A stretch of DNA of 56,586 bases from Buttiauxella sp. B2 (GCF_006376615.1 NZ_VEXQ01000023.1:1-56586), one strand, 5' to 3'; shown: positions 8,247-17,578, counted from the stretch's first letter. Notes: generated by a model from the sequence alone, not told the origin. A program made the numbers and translations.

Positions 8247-9326
8247 TTAATCCATATACTCCATTGCAACCCTTGAAGTCAGGCGCGTGATAAGTTCGTA
8301 AGCACTCACTTTTGTTATTTCAGCGATTCTCTCAACGGGAAGATTGTCTCCCCACATCACCACACTATCACCCACTTTCTCTTCTGATTGCGGGCCAAGG
8401 TCGACACAAATCATGTCCATCGCAACACGTCCAACAATTGGCACTTCGCGGCCATTCACCAGCACTGGCGTGCCAGAGGGTGCCGCACGTGGATAGCCAT
8501 CACCATAACCGATGGCAACCACGCCCAGACGAGTATCGCGCTCGGCAATCCAGGTGCCGCCGTAACCCACAGCTTCACCAGCTTTGTGTTCGCGAACCGC
8601 AATCAAGCTGGAGGTTAGCGACATCACAGGTTGGAAGCCGAAGTCTGCACCCCACGGTTTTTGCTCCAGCGGAGAGACACCGTAAAGAATGATGCCAGGT
8701 CGAACCCAATCCATGTGCGAGTCGGGCCATAATAAAATTCCGCCAGATGCGCTAATGGAACGCTGACCCGGTTTGCCTGCGGTAAACGAGTTGAAAATAT
8801 CGAGCTGACGCGGTGTTGCATCAGATTCAGGTTCATCTGCACGAGCAAAATGGCTGACGATATTCACCGGCTGGCTGACATTTTTACAGCGCGAAAGCCG
8901 CTGATAGAAGGCTTCAGCTTCATGGGGCAAGATGCCCAAACGGTGCATTCCGGTATCCAGCTTCATCCATACGGTAATCGGATGGCTTAACTCAGCCTGT
9001 TCAAGTGCTTCGAGCTGTTCGAGGCAGTGGACGGCCGTCTGGAAATTCTGTTCGGCGATTGTCGGAAGGTCGCTTGCGTTAAAAAAGCCTTCCAGCAGCA
9101 GAATCGGTTGGGTAATCCCACCCGCGCGCAACCGAACGCCTTCTTCAAGACGAGCAACGCCGAAAGCATCGGCGTCGGTCAGTGTTTGGGCCGTCTCCAG
9201 CAGACCATGCCCATATGCGTTTGCTTTCACAACCGCCACCATACGACTGTTCGGAGCCAGTTCGCGTAGGTGTTGCAGGTTGTGTCGCAGAGCGCGGCGG
9301 TTAATTTTTACGGTTGCCGCTTGCAT
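8247..9326 (-). CDS. alr: Alanine racemase, biosynthetic
   Basis: Alr is a PLP enzyme that interconverts L- and D-alanine and supplies D-alanine for peptidoglycan. The 359-residue product equals the E. coli length. The N-terminal barrel carries the PLP lysine in [14 protein letters not shown] (Lys34). The C-terminal domain holds the catalytic tyrosine in VGYGGTW and the segment [24 protein letters not shown] stands six bases before the ATG at 9326. It lies on the same strand as dnaB, with an ERIC element in the spacer, and ends at the nested palindrome before tyrB. Confidence 0.97.
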   Translation of the reverse strand: MQAATVKINRRALRHNLQHLRELAPNSRMVAVVKANAYGHGLLETAQTLTDADAFGVARLEEGVRLRAGGITQPILLLEGFFNASDLPTIAEQNFQTAVHCLEQLEALEQAELSHPITVWMKLDTGMHRLGILPHEAEAFYQRLSRCKNVSQPVNIVSHFARADEPESDATPRQLDIFNSFTAGKPGQRSISASGGILLWPDSHMDWVRPGIILYGVSPLEQKPWGADFGFQPVMSLTSSLIAVREHKAGEAVGYGGTWIAERDTRLGVVAIGYGDGYPRAAPSGTPVLVNGREVPIVGRVAMDMICVDLGPQSEEKVGDSVVMWGDNLPVERIAEITKVSAYELITRLTSRVAMEYMD

Positions 9327-9365
9327 GTTTATTCCTTGCTCAATATGTAAATTAAACAGTGCAAA

Positions 9366-9488
9366 TCCTCTAAATCATTCAAGACACAACGAGGCGGCCA
9401 GGGAGCTCATCCCGATGAGCTTACTAAAGTAAGTGATTCGGGTGAGTGAGTGCAGCCAACGCAGGTGTGACTTGAAGGATGACGAGGG
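9366..9488. repeat. ERIC element between dnaB and alr
   Basis: About 123 bases match the enterobacterial repetitive intergenic consensus: left part TAAATCATTCAAG, core ATCCCGATGAGCTTAC, AAGTAAGTGATTCGGGTGAG, GCAGCCAACGC, and right end CTTGAAGGATGACG. It can fold into a long imperfect hairpin. Its right end is only two bases from the complement of the dnaB stop codon at 9491-9493, so it forms the 3' untranslated region of dnaB mRNA. Confidence 0.92.
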
Positions 9489-9490
9489 TT

Positions 9491-10897
9491 TTAGTCTTCG
9501 TCGTATTGCGGGCCTGCATAGTTATCGAAGCGCGACCATTGACCGTTGAACGTCAAACGTACCGTACCGATTGGACCGTTACGCTGTTTACCGAGGATAA
9601 TTTGTGCGATGCCTTTCTCGTCACTGTTGTCGTTATAAACTTCATCACGATAGATAAACATGATTAAGTCGGCATCCTGCTCGATGGAGCCAGATTCACG
9701 CAAGTCGGAGTTTACCGGGCGTTTATCGGCACGTTGTTCCAGGGAGCGGTTAAGCTGCGAGAGCGCCACGACCGGCACCTGTAGCTCTTTTGCCAGCGCT
9801 TTTAGCGAGCGTGAGATCTCCGCGATTTCCAGCGTTCGGTTGTCAGAAAGCGACGGTACGCGCATCAACTGAAGGTAGTCGATCATGATCAGGCTCAGGC
9901 CGCCATGTTCACGATAGATACGGCGTGCGCGGGAGCGAACTTCAGTTGGCGTCAGGCCGGAGGAGTCATCAATGTACATATTGCGCTTCTCAAGCAGCAT
10001 ACCCATCGTGCTCGAAATACGCGCCCAGTCTTCGTCGTCCAACTGGCCGGTACGGATTTTGGTTTGATCGACGCGGGAAAACGACGCCAGCATACGCATC
10101 ATGATCTGCTCCCCGGGCATTTCGAGGCTAAAAATAAGTACCGGTTTATCCTGGGTCATCGCTGCGTTTTCGCACAAGTTCATGGCGAAGGTGGTTTTAC
10201 CCATCGACGGACGCGCGGCCACGATGATCAGATCTGATTTCTGTAGGCCAGCGGTTTTCTTGTTCAAATCCTGGTAGCCCGTGTCTACGCCCGTTACACC
10301 ATCGTGTGGCGTCTGGTAGAGCGTTTCAATGCGCGAAACTGTCGCTTCCAGGATTTGGTCGATGCTTTTTGGTCCTTCGTCTTTATTCGCGCGGCTTTCA
10401 GCAATCTGGAAAACACGTGATTCGGCGAGGTCGAGCAAATCTTCGCTGCTACGCCCTTGCGGATCGTAACCGGCATCGGCGATTTCATTCGCCACGGCAA
10501 TCATTTCACGAACAACGGCACGTTCACGCACGATATCGGCGTAAGCGTTGATGTTCGCCGCACTTGGCGTGTTTTTAGACAACTCGGCCAGATAGGCGAA
10601 CCCGCCTACGCTTTCCAGATTCCCCTGTAATTCAAGAGATTCCGAGAGCGTGATCAGGTCGATAGGCTTGCTCATCTCCAGCAAACGCTGCATTTCGGTG
10701 AAAATTAAGCGGTGCGGACGGCTGAAAAAATCGTTGGCCACGACGCGCTCGGAAACGTTGTCCCAGCGTTCGTTGTCCAGCATTAAACCGCCCAATACCG
10801 ACTGCTCCGCTTCCAGAGAATGTGGCGGCATTTTCAGCCCTTCCATCTGACGATCGCGGGGTTCTTTCGGTTTGTTGAAGGGTTTATTTCCTGCCAT
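9491..10897 (-). CDS. dnaB: Replicative DNA helicase
   Basis: DnaB is the hexameric helicase that unwinds the chromosome at the fork and binds DnaG primase. The 468-residue product (471 in E. coli) has the N-terminal DnaG-interacting domain with HSLEAEQSVLGGLMLDNERW. The RecA-like motor follows, with Walker A ARPSMGKTTFAMN, Walker B MIDYLQLM and the segment LSQLNRSLEQRADKRP, and the C-terminus ends in SRFDNYAGPQYDED. The short linker after MAGNKPFN is a few residues shorter than in E. coli. No clear ribosome binding site precedes the ATG. It diverges from qorA, and an ERIC repeat abuts its stop. Confidence 0.98.
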   Translation of the reverse strand: MAGNKPFNKPKEPRDRQMEGLKMPPHSLEAEQSVLGGLMLDNERWDNVSERVVANDFFSRPHRLIFTEMQRLLEMSKPIDLITLSESLELQGNLESVGGFAYLAELSKNTPSAANINAYADIVRERAVVREMIAVANEIADAGYDPQGRSSEDLLDLAESRVFQIAESRANKDEGPKSIDQILEATVSRIETLYQTPHDGVTGVDTGYQDLNKKTAGLQKSDLIIVAARPSMGKTTFAMNLCENAAMTQDKPVLIFSLEMPGEQIMMRMLASFSRVDQTKIRTGQLDDEDWARISSTMGMLLEKRNMYIDDSSGLTPTEVRSRARRIYREHGGLSLIMIDYLQLMRVPSLSDNRTLEIAEISRSLKALAKELQVPVVALSQLNRSLEQRADKRPVNSDLRESGSIEQDADLIMFIYRDEVYNDNSDEKGIAQIILGKQRNGPIGTVRLTFNGQWSRFDNYAGPQYDED

Positions 10898-10975
10898 AGT
10901 GAGGGAGTTACCAAAATCAGATAAGAGAGACGAGAGTTTACTCTATCTCCCTCCGAGGAAACAGAAGGAGTTCTC

Positions 10976-11959
10976 ATGGCAACACGCATTGAATTTAGTC
11001 AGCACGGCGGGCCAGAAGTCTTAAAAGCCGTCGAATTTACCCCAACTCCCCCCGCAGAACACGAAGTACAAGTTGAAAACAAAGCGATTGGTATCAATTA
11101 TATAGATACCTATATCCGCAGCGGTTTATACCCACCGCCGATGCTACCAAGTGGGCTCGGTACCGAAGCAGCAGGCATGGTGAGTAAAGTCGGTAGCGCG
11201 GTAACGCATCTTAAAGTTGGTGATCGCGTGGTCTACGCGCAATCTGGCTTAGGTGCATACAGTAGTGTTCATAACGTGCTGGCAGATAAAGCCGCGAAAC
11301 TCCCCGATGCCATCACTTTTGAGCAAGCCGCTGCGTCATTCCTCAAAGGCTTGACGGTCTATTATCTGCTACGCAAAACCTACGATATCAAAGCCAATGA
11401 AGTTTTCTTGTTCCATGCAGCTGCAGGTGGCGTGGGATTAATCGCGTGCCAGTGGGCCAAAGCGCTGGGAGCCAAACTGATTGGAACCGTGGGTTCTGCG
11501 CAAAAAGCGGAACGCGCCAAAAGTGCCGGAGCCTGGCAAACTATTAACTATCGCGAAGAAAATCTCGTCGAGCGTGTAAAGGAGATTACTGGCGGTAAAA
11601 AAGTCGCGGTAGTTTATGACTCGGTGGGTAAAGATACCTGGGAATCGTCGCTTGATTGCCTTCAACGACAAGGTTTGATGGTGAGCTTTGGTAACTCTTC
11701 GGGCCCGGTAACGGGTGTGAATCTGGGGATCCTCAATCAGAAAGGCTCGCTGTATGTTACTCGTCCGTCACTAAATGGTTACGTGACCACGCGCGAAGAA
11801 CTGAAAGAAGCGTGCAACGAGTTGTTCTCATTGATTGCCAGTGGTGTGATAAAAGTCGATGTCGCTGAAAACCAGAAATTTGCTCTGAGCGATGCAGCCC
11901 TTGCTCATAAAACGCTAGAGAGCCGCAGTACACAAGGTTCTAGTTTGCTGATTCCATAA
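10976..11959 (+). CDS. qorA: NADPH-dependent quinone oxidoreductase
   Basis: QorA is a zeta-crystallin-type quinone reductase of the MDR superfamily that uses NADPH to reduce quinones. The 327-residue product equals E. coli QorA. The N-terminal GroES-like fold contains GINYIDTYIRSGLYPPP. The nucleotide-binding Rossmann domain has HAAAGGVGLIACQWAKALGA, with the family's AxxGGVG motif and no zinc ligands. GAAGGAG lies about seven bases before the ATG. It is divergent from dnaB over 78 bases and followed by a strong terminator. In K-12 pspG follows next; it is absent here. Confidence 0.96.
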   Translation: MATRIEFSQHGGPEVLKAVEFTPTPPAEHEVQVENKAIGINYIDTYIRSGLYPPPMLPSGLGTEAAGMVSKVGSAVTHLKVGDRVVYAQSGLGAYSSVHNVLADKAAKLPDAITFEQAAASFLKGLTVYYLLRKTYDIKANEVFLFHAAAGGVGLIACQWAKALGAKLIGTVGSAQKAERAKSAGAWQTINYREENLVERVKEITGGKKVAVVYDSVGKDTWESSLDCLQRQGLMVSFGNSSGPVTGVNLGILNQKGSLYVTRPSLNGYVTTREELKEACNELFSLIASGVIKVDVAENQKFALSDAALAHKTLESRSTQGSSLLIP

Positions 11960-11967
11960 AAGAATTT

Positions 11968-11999
11968 GGGCTTCCCTTAGGAAGCCCATTCTTTTTTTG
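11968..11999 (+). terminator. Intrinsic terminator of qorA
   Basis: GGGCTTCC, a short loop, GGAAGCCC and then ATTCTTTTTTT form a strong terminator eight bases after the qorA stop. It is not shared: dusA ends about 175 bases further right. Confidence 0.92.
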
Positions 12000-12173
12000 T
12001 TCGCTCTGTCTGTAGGGTACAGCGCGATGAATTCGTTTTTTCGCAACCCGATAATATTGTCAGATTTGGTAAATAATTGATATCCCGCAGCCCGCAAACT
12101 TATCCGGAAAGATGCGAGGTTGTGATCAACTCCGCAATACCTTAGCAATTTACACGGTTATTGCTGGCAAAAC

Positions 12174-13172
12174 TTAGCGCTTATCCGCGACTAATGACAA
12201 AGCATGTTCAACGACAGAAATTCCAGCTCCGGCTTTATGAGCATTTTCACTCAAGTAACGTCGCCACTGACGAGCCCCTGGGATCCCCTGGAACAAACCG
12301 AGCATATGACGAGTGACATGGCCCAAATAAGTGCCGTTTGCCAGTTCGCGTTCGATATATGGATACATGGCACGAACTGCCGCAACGGTATCAATTTCTG
12401 GCGTGTTCATGCCAAAAATCTCACGGTCGACCGCCGTCAACAGGCCAGGGTTCTGGTAGGCTTCACGCCCAACCATCACGCCATCCATATGTTCCAGATG
12501 CGCTTTCGCCTCTTCCAGGGTTTTCACACCACCGTTAATTGCCATCGTCAAGTGCGGGAAATCACGCTTCAACTGGTAAACACGCGGGTAATCCAGTGGT
12601 GGGATTTCGCGGTTTTCTTTTGGGCTTAAACCAGAAAGCCAGGCTTTACGGGCATGAATGATGAACATTTCACATTCGCCCTTCCCAGCCACCGTGCCAA
12701 TAAAATCACACAGGAATTCATAACTATCCTGGTTATCAATGCCGATACGCGTTTTGACGGTTACTGGAATGGAAACCACGTCACGCATCGCTTTGATGCA
12801 ATCGGCAACGCGCTGCGCATCAGCCATCAGGCACGCACCGAACATGCCGTTTTGCACGCGGTCTGACGGGCAGCCGACGTTCAGGTTAATTTCGTCGTAA
12901 CCGCGTTCTTCAGCCAGTTTCGCACACGTAGCAAGGGCCACCGGATCGCTGCCACCTAATTGCAACGCGATAGGATGTTCGTTCTCGCTGTACGCCAGAT
13001 AATCCCCTTTGCCATGAATAATCGCACCCGTTGTCACCATTTCGGTGTACAGCAGTGTCTGGCTTGATAGCTGACGTAAAAAGTAACGGCAGTGGCGGTC
13101 AGTCCAGTCAAGCATCGGTGCAATGGAGAAACGATGTGGCTGGAAAGGAGTCTGGCTGGTTTGTGAGGACAT
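12174..13172 (-). CDS. dusA: tRNA-dihydrouridine synthase A
   Basis: DusA is an FMN-dependent enzyme that reduces uridines 20 and 20a in the tRNA D-loop. The 332-residue product carries the barrel start [16 protein letters not shown], the catalytic cysteine in [55 protein letters not shown] and the phosphate-binding end [11 protein letters not shown] ... [12 protein letters not shown]. An in-frame GTG lies two codons upstream at 13178. ATG 13172 is preferred, but neither start has a good ribosome binding site. The C-terminal helical domain ends in [11 protein letters not shown], as in E. coli. Confidence 0.95.
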   Translation of the reverse strand: MSSQTSQTPFQPHRFSIAPMLDWTDRHCRYFLRQLSSQTLLYTEMVTTGAIIHGKGDYLAYSENEHPIALQLGGSDPVALATCAKLAEERGYDEINLNVGCPSDRVQNGMFGACLMADAQRVADCIKAMRDVVSIPVTVKTRIGIDNQDSYEFLCDFIGTVAGKGECEMFIIHARKAWLSGLSPKENREIPPLDYPRVYQLKRDFPHLTMAINGGVKTLEEAKAHLEHMDGVMVGREAYQNPGLLTAVDREIFGMNTPEIDTVAAVRAMYPYIERELANGTYLGHVTRHMLGLFQGIPGARQWRRYLSENAHKAGAGISVVEHALSLVADKR

Positions 13173-13224
13173 AGGCACTGGATGTTATGGGCACGGTTAA
13201 AAAAGGGTCGCTACTATAGCATAA

Positions 13225-13259
13225 ACCCACGGTCGAGTACTTGTTGTACGACCGTGGGT
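13225..13259 (-). terminator. Strong hairpin downstream of the TraF-like gene
   Basis: ACCCACGGTCG at 13225-13235 pairs perfectly with CGACCGTGGGT at 13249-13259, an 11-bp GC-rich stem. It begins a few bases after the stop of the TraF-like gene. On the minus strand only TTTATG follows, so the T tract is weak. It probably ends that transcript and separates it from dusA. Confidence 0.65.
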
Positions 13260-13264
13260 ATCAA

Positions 13265-14503
13265 TCAGAACGTCATGCCAACTTGCACACCGGCCCCCCA
13301 CGTTTCATCTTCGCCATATAGCCCCATTAAATCGACATGAACAAGGTCGAGTGGTGCGAAGCCGACACCACCGGTAAAGACATTGCTTTCATGGGAAAGC
13401 AAATCAGCGCGATAACCTGCGCGTACTGCAAGCCAGGGTAACGGAGTGATTTCTGCCCCTACTCCCGCAAACTGGGAATTGTCCTCACTCTTAAAATTCT
13501 TGGTTTCAGTAAGATCAACGTCCGTGCTCAGCACAAGGAAGTCGCTGTGCCAGGCAACACCCGTGGTGACGAGGGGGCGAATCTGGTAGGTGTCTTTGAA
13601 ACCATCAATCACCTTGGTATCAATATCACGTGATACCAGGTTCTGCCCACTTAGCCCCACAGTCCAGGCTTCACCAAAATCTGCCGACAATCCTGCATCA
13701 ACGTTAAAACCGGTATCGGAGTTACGGTAACGGTCGTCACTGAAATCATCTTTTTTGTACTGATAAACTGATGTGCTGTAGTTATACAGCCAGGTATGTT
13801 GCAGCTTTGGCGTAACGCCTACAGAAACAGGAACCCCACCTACATCAAACTTGTGAGCAACCGCCACGCCGTAGTCAGAAACAATTGCCGCACGCCCAAA
13901 ACCTTTTGAGGTTAAATTCTCCAGGTCATTACGATTCGGAATAACTGTGCCATTAGCGATGCCATCAAGATAATCGAGGTCATGCTGGGTAATATCAGAC
14001 GTGACTTTGGCTGTTCCATAAACTTTTGCGACAAACGCAAAAGGTAAAATGTCGTTCGGGATGCTCACGGCCACCGCGCCTCCGGCCTTCCCGCGAGCTT
14101 CATCACCTTTGATTCCCCGTAACTGCCCTGCAAGATCCGCCGCATCGCTTTGCAATTGGCGATACAGAGATGGATTTCGGATAAATTGCTGTAATGGAAT
14201 ATTCTGGTATTTCAGATAATCTTCAGCAGAGTTGCTGATGTCATCAATGTTGTTCTGGAGGTTATCAGGGTCTGTTATTTGCGCTCCCACAGAAGGGATG
14301 AGAACAGCCGCTGTATCGCCTTCCCGACTCTTCGTGAGTAACGCTGGGTTAATCAGTACCGCACTACTCCATCGTGCTGATGCTACACCTGTACCACCCA
14401 TTGCATCATTACGTGCTTCAGTCCAGGTTCCTGCCGAATTGGCATTGTTCGCCACAAATAAAAAGGCAGCATTTACCGCCACCAGAGTTCTGGTTTTTAT
14501 CAT
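13265..14503 (-). CDS. TraF_2-type outer-membrane beta-barrel protein (annotated in relatives as conjugal transfer TraF-like)
   Basis: The 412-residue product has a signal peptide (MIKTRTLVAVNAAFLFVANN, then ANSA) followed by NDAMGGTGVASARWSSAV and NPALLTKSREGD. This is the glycine-rich plug and NPA pattern of the FadL/PorV-like barrel superfamily. The rest alternates polar and aromatic residues as in beta strands and ends in VQVGMTF, a terminal phenylalanine typical of outer-membrane barrels. Homologues are named after plasmid TraF by distant similarity (Pfam TraF_2), but no conjugation gene is near, so a transfer role is unlikely. It is monocistronic, with a hairpin at its end. I do not place it in the K-12 gene order, so it may be an insertion or a gene lost in Escherichia. 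Its substrate is unknown. Confidence 0.75.
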   Translation of the reverse strand: MIKTRTLVAVNAAFLFVANNANSAGTWTEARNDAMGGTGVASARWSSAVLINPALLTKSREGDTAAVLIPSVGAQITDPDNLQNNIDDISNSAEDYLKYQNIPLQQFIRNPSLYRQLQSDAADLAGQLRGIKGDEARGKAGGAVAVSIPNDILPFAFVAKVYGTAKVTSDITQHDLDYLDGIANGTVIPNRNDLENLTSKGFGRAAIVSDYGVAVAHKFDVGGVPVSVGVTPKLQHTWLYNYSTSVYQYKKDDFSDDRYRNSDTGFNVDAGLSADFGEAWTVGLSGQNLVSRDIDTKVIDGFKDTYQIRPLVTTGVAWHSDFLVLSTDVDLTETKNFKSEDNSQFAGVGAEITPLPWLAVRAGYRADLLSHESNVFTGGVGFAPLDLVHVDLMGLYGEDETWGAGVQVGMTF

Positions 14504-14660
14504 TTACAACCCGCCTGTCTAGCTTCAAATTTAAGAATCAGCCCCTGTCAGTGCTGAACATAATGCTGTGAAGAAAAGACTCAAAAGCGGGTGGTTTCAC
14601 CCAAAAGGCATCCCGTATCATTCCATTCGGGTAATATTTCTTTATTTCCTGAACACTTAT

Positions 14661-15164
14661 TTATAGTTTACCGTTCGGTTTTCGTGAAGGAAGCCCGTTA
14701 TGTGGGCCAAAAAACTGTGGGGGATGGTCAATCCAGCGATCCTGACGTTGCGCGGCATAGCCTGGATTTAACGGGTAATAAATGCGGTTATCGGCTTTGT
14801 TGGCCTCACCGACTATCAACAACCGGACTTCGTGCTCGGTATTATTAATAAAAGTATGGCAAATGCCAGTACCTGCCGGAAAACCGACACTATCGCCAGG
14901 CTCTAGCGGGTAAAGATGCCCGTTAATCCACACCTGAGGATGCCCTTCCAGAACATAAGCAAACTCTTCTTCGCTGCTTTCCGCGTGGGGATAAGACGTT
15001 CGGCGGCCAGGTAGCAAACGCTCATGGTGAATCCCCAAACGCATTAAACCAAGTTTACGGGCCAGCGGCGCGCCAATAGAAAACAGTTCAGCGCTGTCAG
15101 GATAAGTAGAGTCATCTTCACCTTCCAGCTCCTGCCAGTGACGAATGCAATCAGGTTTATTCAT
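14661..15164 (-). CDS. Cupin-domain protein
   Basis: The 167-residue product contains one cupin fold. Motif 1 is around PHAESSEEEFAYVLEGHPQV and motif 2 around PAGTGICHTFIN, with the glutamate and histidines that could bind a metal. Motif 1 has only one histidine (HAE instead of HxH), so metal binding may be altered. A C-terminal tail, WIDHPPQFFGPHNG, follows. The start at 15164 is chosen because GGAG lies seven bases upstream; the longer frame from 15185 has none. It is divergent from zur, but I see no recognisable Zur box between them. The reaction is unknown. Confidence 0.75.
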   Translation of the reverse strand: MNKPDCIRHWQELEGEDDSTYPDSAELFSIGAPLARKLGLMRLGIHHERLLPGRRTSYPHAESSEEEFAYVLEGHPQVWINGHLYPLEPGDSVGFPAGTGICHTFINNTEHEVRLLIVGEANKADNRIYYPLNPGYAAQRQDRWIDHPPQFFGPHNGLPSRKPNGKL

Positions 15165-15273
15165 AACAAACTCCGGGATAGTCATCTCAAAAGGATGTGG
15201 CCAGAATGGCGCACCACTCGGCGTTCTTTACGCGTTGTGATAGAGTGTAGGGCTAATCTACAGGGGAATGCTG

Positions 15274-15789
15274 ATGGACATCACGACTTCACAAAACGTG
15301 TTAGCGCAGGCTGAAAAACTATGCGAGCAGCGTAATGTGCGCCTGACACCACAACGTCTTGAAGTGCTGCGTTTGCTGACTCAGCAAGCGGGAGCAATCA
15401 GCGCTTATGATTTGCTGGATTTATTACGTGCTAGTGAACCGCAAGCCAAACCCCCAACGGTGTATCGTGCGCTCGATTTTCTTCTCGAACAAGGATTTGT
15501 GCACCGGGTAGAGTCGACCAATAGCTACGTTTTGTGCCACCTGATTGACCAACCCACTCACTCATCAGCGATGTTTATTTGCGACAGGTGTGGGGCGGTG
15601 AAGGAACAAGGAGCGGAAGGCGTGGAGGAAATCATGCATCAGCTGGCGGCTCAGCTAGGATTTGCGTTGCACCATAATGTTATAGAAGCTCATGGCTTAT
15701 GCAGCACTTGTGCGGAGGTTGAAGCCTGTAGTCATCCGGAAGAATGTGGGCATGACCACACAATTCAGTCTAAGAAAAAATCACGTTAA
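15274..15789 (+). CDS. zur: Zinc uptake regulator, Fur family
   Basis: Zur represses zinc-uptake genes when zinc is plentiful. The 171-residue product equals E. coli Zur. It has the N-terminal winged helix (NVRLTPQRLEVLRLLTQQAG, TVYRALDFLLEQGFVHRVES), the structural zinc cysteines CDRCG and CSTC, and the histidine-rich regulatory end HPEECGHDHTI. The ATG at 15274 is preferred, with AGGGG eight bases upstream. An ATG two codons earlier (15268) sits directly on that ribosome binding site. It is divergent from the cupin gene and convergent with yjbJ. Confidence 0.97.
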   Translation: MDITTSQNVLAQAEKLCEQRNVRLTPQRLEVLRLLTQQAGAISAYDLLDLLRASEPQAKPPTVYRALDFLLEQGFVHRVESTNSYVLCHLIDQPTHSSAMFICDRCGAVKEQGAEGVEEIMHQLAAQLGFALHHNVIEAHGLCSTCAEVEACSHPEECGHDHTIQSKKKSR

Positions 15790-15868
15790 ACAGTATTGGG
15801 AAGGAACGGTACCTCCATGTACCAGGGCAGGGTAGCCTGTGAGATTTAACACATCTGAGGGATGTAGA

Positions 15869-16078
15869 TTACCAACGGTAATCGTTACGTTTTTCCCAAT
15901 CTACGACTTCTTTCTCTGCCTGATCCTTTGCGTACCCGTAACGTTCCTGGATTTTACCGACTAACTGATCGCGTTTCCCTTCGATGACAGTCATATCATC
16001 ATCAGTTAGTTTGCCCCATTTCTCTTTTACTGTGCCTTTGAACTGTTTCCAGTTACCGCCGATTTCGTCTTTATTCAT
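15869..16078 (-). CDS. yjbJ: CsbD-family stress protein YjbJ
   Basis: YjbJ is a small hydrophilic protein of the CsbD family; its E. coli relative is abundant in stationary phase, but its function is unknown. The 69 residues (same as E. coli) begin MNKDEIGGNWKQFKGTVKEK and include the family's GKLTDDDM and DQLVGKIQERYG segments. The ATG at 16078 has AGGA about eight bases upstream; the frame extends further but without support. It lies between zur and dinF as in K-12. Confidence 0.95.
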   Translation of the reverse strand: MNKDEIGGNWKQFKGTVKEKWGKLTDDDMTVIEGKRDQLVGKIQERYGYAKDQAEKEVVDWEKRNDYRW

Positions 16079-16218
16079 AATAATATCCTCATCGTTCGGT
16101 GAAGAACTGCTAAAAGTTAACATCGTCCGAGTGGTGCCTTTGTCTGACACTCACTATCTGCTGGACGTGGAATTAATTGTAGTCAAGGATATTGCATCGA
16201 GATAAAAACTCAGAATCT

Positions 16219-17553
16219 TTAACCATCTTGGTTACTATGGAACCAAGTGTTATGTTGCCAGTGGCGCCGCCAGATCCATCCTAAAGACAACCCCCGCAGA
16301 GCGAGAAACACCGCCACAGATAACCACAGACCGTGATTACCCAAATACGGTACGGTGAACAACGTAAGCCCAAAGCCCAATGCCGCAACAGCCATGCTGT
16401 TCCGCATCTGCGCACCGCGCGTTGCGCCAATAAACATGCCATCAAGCAAATAGCACCACACTCCTACTACCGGTAAAACTATCTGCCAGTGCAAGTAACG
16501 ATCGGCCTGTTGCTGTAACTCGGGGATGGATGTCAGAAGTGAAATGATTCGCTCACCAAACAGGGCGTACACCACGGCAAACATCAGCGCGACCAAACCC
16601 GCTTGACGGCAGGCAGCCCCCCAGACTTCGAGTAATTGTCCGCGATTTTTCGCGCCATATGCCTGTCCGGAGTGGGCTTCAACGGCATAAGCAAAACCAT
16701 CCAGTGCATAGGCGGTGAAAGTGAGTAATGTCATAAGTACCGCATTGACGGCGACGATTTCACTACCTAAACGAGCACCAAAGATGGTCACTGAAGCGAA
16801 ACAAATCTGTAGCAGCAGCGAGCGCAACATGATGTCCCGATTAAGAGCCAACAAACGACGAACGTTGCCGCGCCAGGCTTGCTTGAGCATCTCAATGCTG
16901 ATGCCGCGTATGCCCATAACTTTCTTCACCATCAGCAAACCGATGATAAATGTCGCATATTCCGCAGTAACGGTCGCCAGTGCGGCACCCTGGACATTCA
17001 TATGCAGCCCCATCACCAGCCACACATCGAGCACAATATTTAGCACATTACCGACAACCAGTAAGATAACTGGTGCGCGGGCATACTGAACGCCCAGCAA
17101 CCAGCCTAGCAATACCAGATTAGCCAGTGAAGCAGGTGCGCTGAGCCAACGAATCTCAAGAAAACGTTGTGCCTGTATAAGCACTTCCTGGTTACCGCCG
17201 ACAATATGTAAGGCAAGTGAAATGAGTGGATCTCGCAGCAAGACAATCGCAGCACCTGCCCCTAATGCCAGCAATAAAGGCTGCACCAGTGCACGAGCTA
17301 ACGCAGAAGGATTACTAGCACCAAAAGCTTGTGCGGTTAAGCCCGTAGTGCTCATACGCAAAAACAGCAGCAGCATAAATAAGAAGCTGGTTGCTGTAGC
17401 GCCAATGGCGACCCCCCCGAGATAGACAGGACTGTCCAGATGCCCAATAACCGCCGTATCCACAAGCCCAAGCAGAGGAACGGTGATGTTGGAAAATATC
17501 ATGGGCAAGGCGAGGCGCCAGAGCGCGCTATCAGCCGTCGAGAAAAATCGCAT
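16219..17553 (-). CDS. dinF: MATE-family efflux transporter DinF
   Basis: DinF is an inner-membrane MATE family transporter of about twelve helices, linked in E. coli to protection from oxidative and bile-salt stress. The 444-residue product (459 in E. coli) has the N-terminal motif LWRLALPMIFSNITVPLLGL, then DTAVIGHLDSPVYLGG. The second half repeats the fold with DIMLRSLLLQICFASVTIFG and YALDGFAYAVEAHSGQAYG. It starts 60 bases after lexA ends and should be co-transcribed with it under LexA control, with a hairpin in the spacer. The ribosome binding site is weak (TGGAT). Confidence 0.95.
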   Translation of the reverse strand: MRFFSTADSALWRLALPMIFSNITVPLLGLVDTAVIGHLDSPVYLGGVAIGATATSFLFMLLLFLRMSTTGLTAQAFGASNPSALARALVQPLLLALGAGAAIVLLRDPLISLALHIVGGNQEVLIQAQRFLEIRWLSAPASLANLVLLGWLLGVQYARAPVILLVVGNVLNIVLDVWLVMGLHMNVQGAALATVTAEYATFIIGLLMVKKVMGIRGISIEMLKQAWRGNVRRLLALNRDIMLRSLLLQICFASVTIFGARLGSEIVAVNAVLMTLLTFTAYALDGFAYAVEAHSGQAYGAKNRGQLLEVWGAACRQAGLVALMFAVVYALFGERIISLLTSIPELQQQADRYLHWQIVLPVVGVWCYLLDGMFIGATRGAQMRNSMAVAALGFGLTLFTVPYLGNHGLWLSVAVFLALRGLSLGWIWRRHWQHNTWFHSNQDG

Positions 17554-17578
17554 GGCTAATCCAGGAAAAGTGAGGGCA

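Noticed and set aside
9366-9488. Long palindromic DNA next to dnaB considered as a replication or attachment site
   Set aside because: It matches the ERIC consensus along its whole length, which explains the structure.
13265-14503. Reading the TraF-like gene as a sign of a conjugative element
   Set aside because: No relaxase, coupling protein, pilin, integrase or attachment site is present, and the flanks are core genes.
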